From assembly GCA_903898725.1 (NCBI GenBank), contig CAIUGQ010000492.1, positions 1-6,703 of the forward strand: DNA of 6,703 nt. The letters run 5' to 3'. Numbering within the stretch: the stretch's first letter is position 1; the number at the start of each line of letters is the position of its first letter. Under the pieces are notes generated by a model. That model did not search any database, was not told the origin of the DNA, and saw nothing but the letters and a program-made list of their open reading frames with translations. The position numbers and the translations under genes were made by a program. Below, in pieces: positions 1 to 4,526 of this stretch. Source of the DNA: an uncultured Burkholderiales bacterium (GTDB lineage: Bacteria > Pseudomonadota > Gammaproteobacteria > Burkholderiales > Burkholderiaceae_E).

Positions 1-226
1 CCACCGGGCCGGTGGGCACGGCGGCGGTCGGACCCGGCGCGGGCACCGAGCCGTCGGCCTTCGGTGCGCCCGGCGTACCGGAACCCGGCGCCTGCGGCTG
101 CTGGGTCTGGGTGGGCGCGGGGCCGCCGAACATCGACGGATGGCCCTGGTGGCGTTGCCATGCGTCCCAGAGGAACAGCACGGACATGGTGAAGATCACC
201 CACAGGATGGTGCGTTGGGTCTGCAT
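1..226 (-). CDS. yidC: Membrane protein insertase YidC, N-terminal 75 codons (3' part beyond the left edge)
   Basis: YidC inserts and folds inner-membrane proteins, alone or with the Sec translocon. Only the first 75 residues are here. They begin MQTQRTILWVIFTMSVLFLW, the standard proteobacterial YidC start: a short cytoplasmic tip, then the first transmembrane segment at about residues 7-20, then WDAWQRHQG. After residue 28 the chain becomes a Pro/Gly/Ala/Thr-rich linker (PAPTQTQQPQAPGSG and on), the usual low-complexity tether ahead of the periplasmic P1 domain. The conserved domains lie outside the window, so identification rests on this N-terminus and on position: it is last of four genes in rpmH-rnpA-yidD-yidC order, 15 bases after the yidD stop. 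The ATG at 224-226 has only a weak GCCTCC stretch before it and no clear Shine-Dalgarno sequence, so translational coupling to yidD is likely. Confidence 0.95.
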   Translation of the reverse strand, partial: MQTQRTILWVIFTMSVLFLWDAWQRHQGHPSMFGGPAPTQTQQPQAPGSGTPGAPKADGSVPAPGPTAAVPTGPV

Positions 227-241
227 GGCTGGAGGCGGCTT

Positions 242-643
242 CTACGGACGGTGAGGCGAGGGCGTGCGGCCTTCGCGCGTGGAGCGCGCAGGGTCGCACG
301 GACAGGTTGCAGCGGACGCGCCGCGATGCGCGGCGTCGCGGATCGCGCGACCGAGATAGGGCGAACGGAACTCGAACGTGTCGGGCAGCGGCTCGACGCC
401 ACCCGGATGCCAGGGATGGCAGCGCACCAGCCGGGCGCCGGTCAGCCACAGGCCGCGGAACAGCCCGAACCGGTTCAGCGCACCCAGACCATACTCGGAA
501 CAGCTCGGATAGAACCGGCAGCGCGGTCCGATCAGAGGGCTGATGCCGTAGCGGTAGACGAGGATGGGCAGCGACGCCAGCCGGGCGGGCAGCCGACGCA
601 GGCGGTCCGCGAAGGCGATCGGGGCAGGGCGGGGCGTGTCCAT
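242..643 (-). CDS. yidD: Membrane protein insertion efficiency factor YidD
   Basis: YidD is a small membrane-associated protein that helps YidC insert inner-membrane proteins; its mechanism is not settled. The 133-residue product carries the family core: YRYGISPLIG (residues 30-39), CRFYPSCSEYG (42-52, with Cys42 and Cys48), a helix containing ALNRFGLFRGLWL, then RLVRCHPWHPGG (71-82, with Cys75). Before the core is a basic amphipathic segment (DRLRRLPARL) fitting membrane attachment. The tail after about residue 103 is not conserved in the family and contains an odd Cys-Pro-Cys at 114-116. The chosen ATG (641-643) lies 19 bases after the rnpA stop. The reading frame is open further upstream, but only over rnpA sequence with no family similarity. 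No strong ribosome site is visible, so coupling to rnpA is inferred. yidC follows 15 bases later. Confidence 0.95.
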   Translation of the reverse strand: MDTPRPAPIAFADRLRRLPARLASLPILVYRYGISPLIGPRCRFYPSCSEYGLGALNRFGLFRGLWLTGARLVRCHPWHPGGVEPLPDTFEFRSPYLGRAIRDAAHRGASAATCPCDPARSTREGRTPSPHRP

Positions 644-662
644 GGTGTCGCGCCGAACGCCC

Positions 663-1070
663 TCAGGCGACCCGGGCGAGGAGGCCGTCGATCTCGGCAC
701 GCACCAGCCGCTTGAGCACGCCGTCGCTCGGACGGCGGGCGAACGGACGCAGCGGACGGCCATCGGCACCCTTGACGGGGCTGAGCGGGTCCTGCGGCAT
801 CGCGATCAGCTGCACGCGCAGCGCGAGCGTCTCGAGCGCCGGACGTGTGGACAGCGTCGCTCGATGCGACTCGCGGATGACCCGCCGGACCAGGTTGCGG
901 ACCGGCGAGGACGGCACGAGCTTCTTGGGAATGGCCATCATCAGTCGGGGACTCGCTGCGTCGGTCAGGCGACGGGCGCCGACCGCGAAATGGGTACCGA
1001 CCAGTCGGGCAGGGCGTTTCGCCCTGGAGCCCTGACCCACTGCCGTACCGGACGGGCCCGCGGCGGACAC
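663..1070 (-). CDS. rnpA: Ribonuclease P protein component (start uncertain)
   Basis: RnpA is the protein subunit of RNase P, which with the RNA subunit removes 5' leaders from tRNA precursors. The family signature is clear at about residues 58-67 (numbered from the GTG at 1070): RNLVRRVIRE, matching the conserved RNR(V/I)KR..RE helix, preceded by the strand PRLMMAIPKKL. The C-terminal part (LALRVQLIAMP, then GVLKRLVRAEIDGLL) also fits betaproteobacterial RnpA. The N-terminal part is abnormal: the usual helix with an L....(D/E)F..V(F/L) motif is not recognisable in this frame or the other two. No ATG lies between the rpmH stop and the conserved core. Candidate starts are GTG 1070 (135 aa, used here) and GTG 1040 (125 aa); neither has a Shine-Dalgarno sequence. 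A GTG at 1157 would overlap rpmH by about 59 bases. The identity is firm but the 5' end is not. Confidence 0.88.
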   Translation of the reverse strand: MSAAGPSGTAVGQGSRAKRPARLVGTHFAVGARRLTDAASPRLMMAIPKKLVPSSPVRNLVRRVIRESHRATLSTRPALETLALRVQLIAMPQDPLSPVKGADGRPLRPFARRPSDGVLKRLVRAEIDGLLARVA

Positions 1071-1098
1071 GGGTGCCGTGCGGCGGACGGCCGTCGGG

Positions 1099-1233
1099 TC
1101 AGACGGCGAGGCGCTTGCGGCCCTTGGCGCGACGCGCGCGGATGACGGCGCGACCACCGCGGGTCTTCATCCGGACCAGGAAGCCGTGGGTGCGCTTGCG
1201 GCGGACCACCGAGGGTTGATACGTGCGTTTCAT
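1099..1233 (-). CDS. rpmH: 50S ribosomal protein L34
   Basis: L34 is a small, very basic protein of the large ribosomal subunit. The frame reads MKRTYQPSVVRRKRTHGFLV, continues RMKTRGGRAVIRARRAKGRK and ends RLAV before TGA. This is 44 residues, the standard bacterial length, with the family signature KRT(Y/F)QPS..(R/K)(R/K)(R/K)RTHGF(L/R).RM.T. It is the first gene of the leftward unit rpmH-rnpA-yidD-yidC. A good promoter lies 31-59 bases upstream of its ATG. The bases just before the ATG (1234-1243) form a perfect palindrome, GGCTGCAGCC, with no Shine-Dalgarno sequence in it, which is unusual for a highly expressed ribosomal gene. The start is fixed by the invariant MKRT N-terminus. Confidence 0.98.
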   Translation of the reverse strand: MKRTYQPSVVRRKRTHGFLVRMKTRGGRAVIRARRAKGRKRLAV

Positions 1234-1263
1234 GGCTGCAGCCGTTTTGGGAAAAAGCCTGCC

Positions 1264-1292
1264 ATTACAACAAGCTCGGACGCCCCTGTCAA
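1264..1292 (-). promoter_or_regulatory. Sigma70-type promoter of rpmH-rnpA-yidD-yidC
   Basis: On the minus strand a perfect -35 hexamer TTGACA (1287-1292) is followed by exactly 17 bases and a -10 hexamer TGTAAT (1264-1269, five of six matches to TATAAT). Transcription would start near 1257, giving an rpmH leader of about 24 bases. This is the best promoter match I found in the intergenic regions and it fits a highly expressed ribosomal operon. The start site is inferred from spacing only. Confidence 0.8.
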
Positions 1293-1296
1293 TTTG

Positions 1297-1314
1297 CGCG
1301 GCATCGGTGCCGCG
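1297..1314. repeat. Perfect 7-bp hairpin beside the rpmH -35 element
   Basis: CGCGGCA (1297-1303), a four-base loop TCGG, and TGCCGCG (1308-1314) form a perfect inverted repeat. It ends four bases before the rpmH -35 hexamer on the minus strand. No T-tract follows on either strand, so it is not a typical intrinsic terminator. A protein-binding site or a chance GC-rich repeat are both possible. Confidence 0.5.
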
Positions 1315-1334
1315 GCCTCGCCGCCCCCCGACCC

Positions 1335-1345
1335 TTGTGTGACAA
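1335..1345. promoter_or_regulatory. Short inverted repeat TTGTGTGACAA, possible regulator site
   Basis: TTGT-GTG-ACAA is symmetric with 4-bp arms and a 3-base centre, between the rpmH and dnaA promoters. The arms are short, and such a repeat can arise by chance; it is listed because it is one of the few AT-containing symmetric sites in this control region. No regulator can be named. Confidence 0.25.
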
Positions 1346-1425
1346 ATCGTCGATGGCGGCCCGTCCGACCCCCCTGTGCCGTGTCACGTCCACGTGCCGG
1401 TCCATCCGGCGCCGTGCCTTCGGCC

Positions 1426-1434
1426 TGTGGATAA
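1426..1434 (-). promoter_or_regulatory. Perfect consensus DnaA box upstream of dnaA
   Basis: TGTGGATAA is the exact complement of the high-affinity DnaA box TTATCCACA. It sits 103 bases before the dnaA start and directly abuts an AT-rich stretch (about 1431-1462, near 31% GC by hand count). The position suits autorepression of dnaA by DnaA, as known in other proteobacteria, and possibly a secondary origin element. It is the only perfect consensus box I found in the intergenic regions. Confidence 0.85.
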
Positions 1435-1436
1435 GG

Positions 1437-1442
1437 TAAAAT
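1437..1442 (+). promoter_or_regulatory. Candidate -10 element of the dnaA promoter
   Basis: TAAAAT matches TATAAT at five of six positions and lies two bases after the perfect DnaA box, so bound DnaA would block polymerase. No good -35 hexamer lies at the right distance (the best option, around 1415-1420, is TGCCTT). The call is therefore tentative; it implies a dnaA leader of roughly 90 bases. Confidence 0.4.
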
Positions 1443-1537
1443 TCTCGTTTCCTTTCAGTCGACTCGCGTCGGTCGTGCCTCTGCGCGGCACCACGCTCCG
1501 ACCTGTCCGACACACTCGACCCGGCACACCCGACCCG

Positions 1538-3055
1538 ATGAACGACCTGTGGCAAGCGTGCGCGTCGCATCTGGAGAGCGAGCTGCCCGCTCAGCTCTAC
1601 CGCACGTGGATCAAGCCGCTGGTGTTCCTTGGCTATGACGAGGAGGGCCGGATGCTGAAACTCGGCGCGCCCAATCGCGTCAAGCTCGATTGGGTACGGA
1701 CCCAGTATGGCGACCGCATCGCCGAGCTCGCGTCGCAGCTGATCAACCCGGAGACCCGGGTGAGCTTCGAGATCTCGGCCGCGGCCGAACTCGAGGTCGA
1801 GCTGCGCGCGGTGCCGGCCGGCGCCGAGGCGTCGGCCACCGCTCATGCCCACGCGCCGGCGCACGCAGGCGCGGTGTCGCACGAATCCCTGCAGATGGCA
1901 GCCGGCAGCTCGCTGCCCGGGTTCGCCGCGCAGACCGGTTCGGTCGACATGCATGTGCACGTCCCGAATGCCCGCGGCACGCTGCCCGGCTTCTCTGCGC
2001 TGCAACCGTCGGTGTCGCCCGCGGCCGAGCGTTCGCGGCTCAATCCGGACCTGACCTTCGAGACCTTCGTCACCGGCAAGGCGAACGACCTCGCCCGTGC
2101 CGCGGCGCTGCAGGTCGCCGAACGGCCGGGCGGCGCCTACAACCCGCTGTTCCTCTACGGCGGCGTAGGCCTGGGCAAGACCCACCTGATCCACGCGGTC
2201 GGCAACTCGATCCTCGCGCGCGCGCCTGCTGCCAACATCCGCTACATCACCGCGAACCAGTTCTTCCAGGACATGGTCGCCTCGATCCGGCGGCAATCGG
2301 TCGACGAGTTCAAACGGTATTACCAATCGCTCGACCTGCTGCTGATCGACGACATCCAGTTCTTCGCCGGCAAGGAACGCTCGCAGGAAGAGTTCTTCTA
2401 TGCCTTCGAGAACCTGATCGCCGAGCGCAAGCAGATCATCATCACCTCGGACACCTACCCCAAGGAGATGTCCGGGATCGACGACCGACTGATCTCGCGG
2501 TTCAACTCAGGCCTGATCGTCGCGATCGAGCCGCCCGAGCTCGAGATGCGGGTCGCGATCCTGATGAGGAAGGGCGAGTTCGCCGGCCATCCGCTCGACG
2601 AGGACGTTGCATTCTTCGTCGCCAAGCACATCCGCCAGAACGTCCGCGAGCTCGAGGGGGCGCTGCGCCGCATCCTCGCCTATGCGCAGTTCCGCAACCA
2701 GCCGATCACCCTCGAGCTGGTCAAGGAAGCGCTCAAGGACCTGCTCTCCTTCAATCGGGGACAGATCTCGGTCGAGTTCATCCAGAAGACGGTCGCCGAC
2801 TTCTACAAGATGAAGGTGGCCGACATGTATTCCAAGCGCCGGCCCGCCAACATCGCGCTGCCGCGGCAGATCGCGATGTACCTGGCGAAGGAGCTGACCC
2901 AGAAGAGCCTGCCCGAGATCGGCGAGCTCTTCGGCGGGCGTGATCACACCACCGTGCTGCACGCGGTCCGCAAGATCGCCGAACTCAGGCAGCACCGGCC
3001 GGAACTGAACCACCAGATCCACGTGCTCGACCAGACGCTCAGGGAGTACCTGTGA
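1538..3055 (+). CDS. dnaA: Chromosomal replication initiator DnaA
   Basis: DnaA binds DnaA boxes at oriC, forms an ATP-dependent filament and melts the origin so that DnaB can be loaded. The 505-residue product shows all four domains. Domain I (about 1-90, starting MNDLWQACASHLESELPAQL) mediates self- and helicase contacts. A long Ala/His/Pro/Gly-rich linker covers about 91-165. The AAA+ domain (about 166-400) has Walker A GGVGLGKT (208-215), Walker B LLLIDD (267-272), sensor 1 ITSD (302-305), an Arg-finger region RLISRFNSGL (317-326, likely Arg321) and sensor 2 in NVRELEGALRR (Arg370). Domain IV has the basic SKRRPANIALPRQ segment (432-444) and the DNA-contact signature GGRDHTTV (466-473). 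The ATG at 1538 is chosen because similarity begins there, although no Shine-Dalgarno sequence precedes it. Length is slightly above the E. coli protein because of the linker. Confidence 0.98.
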   Translation: MNDLWQACASHLESELPAQLYRTWIKPLVFLGYDEEGRMLKLGAPNRVKLDWVRTQYGDRIAELASQLINPETRVSFEISAAAELEVELRAVPAGAEASATAHAHAPAHAGAVSHESLQMAAGSSLPGFAAQTGSVDMHVHVPNARGTLPGFSALQPSVSPAAERSRLNPDLTFETFVTGKANDLARAAALQVAERPGGAYNPLFLYGGVGLGKTHLIHAVGNSILARAPAANIRYITANQFFQDMVASIRRQSVDEFKRYYQSLDLLLIDDIQFFAGKERSQEEFFYAFENLIAERKQIIITSDTYPKEMSGIDDRLISRFNSGLIVAIEPPELEMRVAILMRKGEFAGHPLDEDVAFFVAKHIRQNVRELEGALRRILAYAQFRNQPITLELVKEALKDLLSFNRGQISVEFIQKTVADFYKMKVADMYSKRRPANIALPRQIAMYLAKELTQKSLPEIGELFGGRDHTTVLHAVRKIAELRQHRPELNHQIHVLDQTLREYL

Positions 3056-3101
3056 GCACACCGATGCCGGCCCGCCAGGCCTGCGGCCACTGGTATGCAT
3101 C

Positions 3102-3157
3102 TGGGGACAAGCCCGTGGACAACCCGGTGGAAGACCGGGTGGATCGTCGGTGGACGG
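3102..3157 (-). promoter_or_regulatory. Phased array of five DnaA-box-like elements
   Basis: Five nine-base elements lie in the same orientation, beginning at 3102 (TGGGGACAA), 3114 (CGTGGACAA), 3126 (GGTGGAAGA), 3138 (GGTGGATCG) and 3149 (GGTGGACGG). The steps are 12, 12, 12 and 11 bases. Four share an exact GTGGA core and the first has GGGGA. The first two differ from TGTGGACAA at one position each; the other three differ at three. Strong-to-weak boxes on one face of the helix would suit cooperative ATP-DnaA filament growth. Confidence 0.6.
3122..3140 (+). repeat. Hairpin after dnaA, inside the box array
   Basis: ACCCGGT (3122-3128), loop GGAAG and ACCGGGT (3134-3140) form a perfect 7-bp stem 67 bases after the dnaA stop. 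No T-run follows, so it is a poor intrinsic terminator. It overlaps the phased DnaA-box-like array and may be a by-product of that repeat. Confidence 0.4.
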
Positions 3158-3294
3158 ACGCGGGACTCGCAGGGAACAACCCGGCTCCGAGACCGGATGG
3201 ACACGATTCGTCCCCGGCCGTACAGGGAAGCGCCGGTGCCCGTGCACAGGGTTCGCACTTCCCGCATCGCCAGCACCGGGGCGGGCTGCAGGAC

Positions 3295-3311
3295 TTGTCC
3301 ACATGTCCACC
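3295..3311 (+). promoter_or_regulatory. DnaA box TTGTCCACA with an overlapping second copy
   Basis: TTGTCCACA (3295-3303) fits the relaxed DnaA-box consensus TTWTNCACA except for G at position 3, and differs from TTATCCACA by one base. A second element, ATGTCCACC (3303-3311), shares one base with it, so that TGTCCAC repeats with an 8-base period. The pair points toward the AT-rich tract that starts at 3313, the arrangement expected of boxes that anchor origin melting. Confidence 0.7.
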
Positions 3312-3312
3312 G

Positions 3313-3355
3313 ACCACAACAGCTAACTAACAACAGTCATATAAAAGGAAAACAG
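3313..3355. other. AT-rich tract, candidate duplex unwinding element
   Basis: By hand count 15 of 43 bases here are G or C (about 35%), against a strongly GC-rich surround. It lies directly after the DnaA box pair and directly before dnaN. It contains CTAACTAACAACAG (3323-3336), whose complementary strand gives GAT-like triplets somewhat like the DnaA-trio motif described for Bacillus subtilis. The tract also includes the dnaN ribosome site. Confidence 0.55.
3345..3350 (+). promoter_or_regulatory. Ribosome binding site of dnaN
   Basis: AAGGAA ends five bases before the ATG at 3356. It is the clearest Shine-Dalgarno sequence in the window and favours this ATG over the second in-frame ATG at 3362. 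Confidence 0.75.
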
Positions 3356-4462
3356 ATGTTGATGATCAAGGCGACCCGCGATGCGATCCTGCGCCCGCTG
3401 CAGACGGTAGCGGGCATCGTCGAGCGTCGTCACACGCTGCCGATCCTCGCCAACGTCCTGGTCCGCAAGCAGGGTGATCGGGTCTCCTTCCTCGCCACCG
3501 ACATCGAGATCCAGGTCAGCACAGCGGCCTCCCTCGGCAGCGGCAAGGACGACGCGGCCATCACCGTCAATGCCCGCAAGCTGATCGACATCCTGCGTTC
3601 GCTGCCCGACACCGAGGTCGGGATCAGCCTTGCATCCAAGAAGCTCACCATTGCCGCCGGCAAGAGCCGCTTCTCGCTGCAGACGCTCGGGCCCGAAGAG
3701 TTCCCGACGGTCGCGCCTAGCGAGACGACCGGTGCGTCGCTGTCGATGTCGCAGAAGCAGCTCAAGCACCTCTTCGCGATGGTCCACTTCGCGATGGCCC
3801 AGCAGGACATCCGGTACTACCTGAACGGCCTGCTGTTCGTCGTCGACGGGCAGACCGTGCGCGTGGTCGCCACCGACGGCCACCGGCTCGCCTACTGCGC
3901 GGCCGAGACCGGCACCGAGCTGGGCCGCCAGGACGTGATCATCCCGCGCAAGACCGTGACCGAACTCCAGCGTCTGCTCGACGATGCCTCCGACGAACCG
4001 GTCTCGATCGACATCGCCCCGAACCAGATCCGCTTCCGCTTCGGCGAGGTCGACCTGCTCTCCAAGCTCGTCGAGGGCAAGTTCCCCGACTACCAGCGGG
4101 TGATCCCGCAGGGCTACAAGAAGTCGATCGTGCTGGACCGCGTCACCTGGGGCGATGCCCTCAAGCGTGCCTCGATCCTCACCTCCGACAAGTTCAAGGG
4201 CGTGCGCTTCACGCTCACTCAGGACGCCCTGAAGGTCCAGACGACCAACGCGGAGCAGGAGGAGGCGGTCGAGGAACTCGACGTCGAATACGGCGGCGAG
4301 CCGCTCGACATCGGCTTCAACGTCACCTACCTGCTCGACGTCCTCGACAACCTGAAGACCGAGTCGGTGACCTGCGAGTTCGGGGACGCCAACTCCAGCG
4401 CCCTGATCTCGGTCCCCGGCGATCAGGGCTTCAAGTACGTCGTCATGCCGATGCGCATCTGA
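3356..4462 (+). CDS. dnaN: DNA polymerase III beta subunit (sliding clamp)
   Basis: DnaN dimerises into a ring around DNA that tethers polymerase III and many repair proteins, and with Hda promotes inactivation of ATP-DnaA. The product has 368 residues, close to the E. coli clamp (366), which implies three similar domains of about 120 residues. Family marks are GIVERRHTLPILAN (20-33), LATDIEI (46-52), GPEEFP (112-117), VATDGHRLA (171-179, part of the partner-binding cleft), GKFPDYQRVIP (241-251), FNVTYLLDVLDNL (321-333) and the C-terminal VMPMRI. All are intact. The start at 3356 is supported by the ribosome site just upstream; longer in-frame readings back to 3095 would run through the origin region and show no similarity. 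gyrB follows after 64 bases with no terminator between, so co-transcription is likely. Confidence 0.98.
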   Translation: MLMIKATRDAILRPLQTVAGIVERRHTLPILANVLVRKQGDRVSFLATDIEIQVSTAASLGSGKDDAAITVNARKLIDILRSLPDTEVGISLASKKLTIAAGKSRFSLQTLGPEEFPTVAPSETTGASLSMSQKQLKHLFAMVHFAMAQQDIRYYLNGLLFVVDGQTVRVVATDGHRLAYCAAETGTELGRQDVIIPRKTVTELQRLLDDASDEPVSIDIAPNQIRFRFGEVDLLSKLVEGKFPDYQRVIPQGYKKSIVLDRVTWGDALKRASILTSDKFKGVRFTLTQDALKVQTTNAEQEEAVEELDVEYGGEPLDIGFNVTYLLDVLDNLKTESVTCEFGDANSSALISVPGDQGFKYVVMPMRI

Positions 4463-4509
4463 TCGCGTTCCGACACCGCATCGCACGGCACGAGCACACC
4501 CCAGTTCAA

Positions 4510-4521
4510 GAGAGGCCTCTC
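4510..4521 (+). promoter_or_regulatory. Palindromic ribosome-site region of gyrB
   Basis: GAGAGGCCTCTC is a perfect 12-bp palindrome. Its left half supplies the only Shine-Dalgarno-like sequence (AGAGG, 4511-4515) before the gyrB ATG at 4527, with about 11 bases between. The short dnaN-gyrB gap (4463-4526) has no terminator and no obvious separate promoter. The palindrome could be a protein site or could mask the ribosome site, but no loop separates its halves. Confidence 0.45.
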
Positions 4522-4526
4522 CCAGC

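Larger units (their letters stand above)
1234..1537. promoter_or_regulatory. Divergent rpmH/dnaA control region (304 bases, no gene)
   Basis: This gap separates the leftward ribosomal/insertase operon from rightward dnaA. From left to right it contains the rpmH leader palindrome (1234-1243), the rpmH promoter (1264-1292), a perfect hairpin (1297-1314), a small inverted repeat TTGTGTGACAA (1335-1345), a perfect DnaA box (1426-1434) and an AT-rich patch (about 1431-1462). The last 75 bases before dnaA are ordinary high-GC sequence with no visible Shine-Dalgarno sequence or structure. I see no small gene here; an open frame continuing dnaA upstream to 1376 lacks DnaA similarity before 1538. Confidence 0.75.
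3056..3355. other. oriC: Probable chromosomal origin oriC (dnaA-dnaN gap)
   Basis: The 300-base gap between dnaA and dnaN has no convincing gene. It combines the three expected parts of a bacterial origin: a regularly spaced row of DnaA-box-like elements (3102-3157), an oppositely oriented box pair (3295-3311), and an AT-rich tract next to the boxes (3313-3355). About 130 bases between the two box groups (3158-3294) are GC-rich and without clear structure, apart from a weak GATGGACAC at 3196-3204. Location beside dnaA-dnaN-gyrB supports an origin, but function is inferred. The region upstream of dnaA may be a second origin module. Confidence 0.75.

Noticed and set aside
140..715. Plus-strand open frames over yidC, yidD and rnpA (for example 140-715 and 564-1145)
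   Set aside because: They are Arg-rich antisense shadows of the leftward operon, whose genes are clearly recognised.
1376..1537. 54-codon upstream extension of the dnaA reading frame
   Set aside because: It runs through the DnaA box and promoter-like region, and DnaA similarity begins only at MNDLWQ (1538).
1289..2326. Minus-strand open frame of 345 codons crossing the rpmH-dnaA gap into dnaA
   Set aside because: It is mostly antisense to dnaA and crosses the control region, with no motif and no ribosome site.
1690..2943. Plus-strand open frame of 417 codons within dnaA
   Set aside because: It is an out-of-frame Arg/Pro-rich shadow of dnaA with no independent support.
3052..3330. Possible 92-codon gene starting GTG at the dnaA stop and crossing the origin region
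   Set aside because: The start overlap (GTGA) is tempting, but the translation is low in structure and simply spells out the GTGGA repeat (PVDNPVEDRVD). The region is better explained as oriC.
3337..3345. TATAAA-like -10 element for a dnaN promoter
   Set aside because: It overlaps the ribosome site, would place the transcript start almost at the ATG, and has no -35 partner at suitable distance; it is better explained by the AT-rich tract.
3095..3355. 87-codon upstream extension of the dnaN reading frame
   Set aside because: It crosses the origin elements, lacks clamp similarity and ignores the good ribosome site at 3345-3350.
4463..4526. Terminator or promoter between dnaN and gyrB
   Set aside because: No stem followed by a T-run and no paired -35/-10 hexamers are visible in these 64 bases; the palindrome at 4510-4521 has no loop or T-tract.
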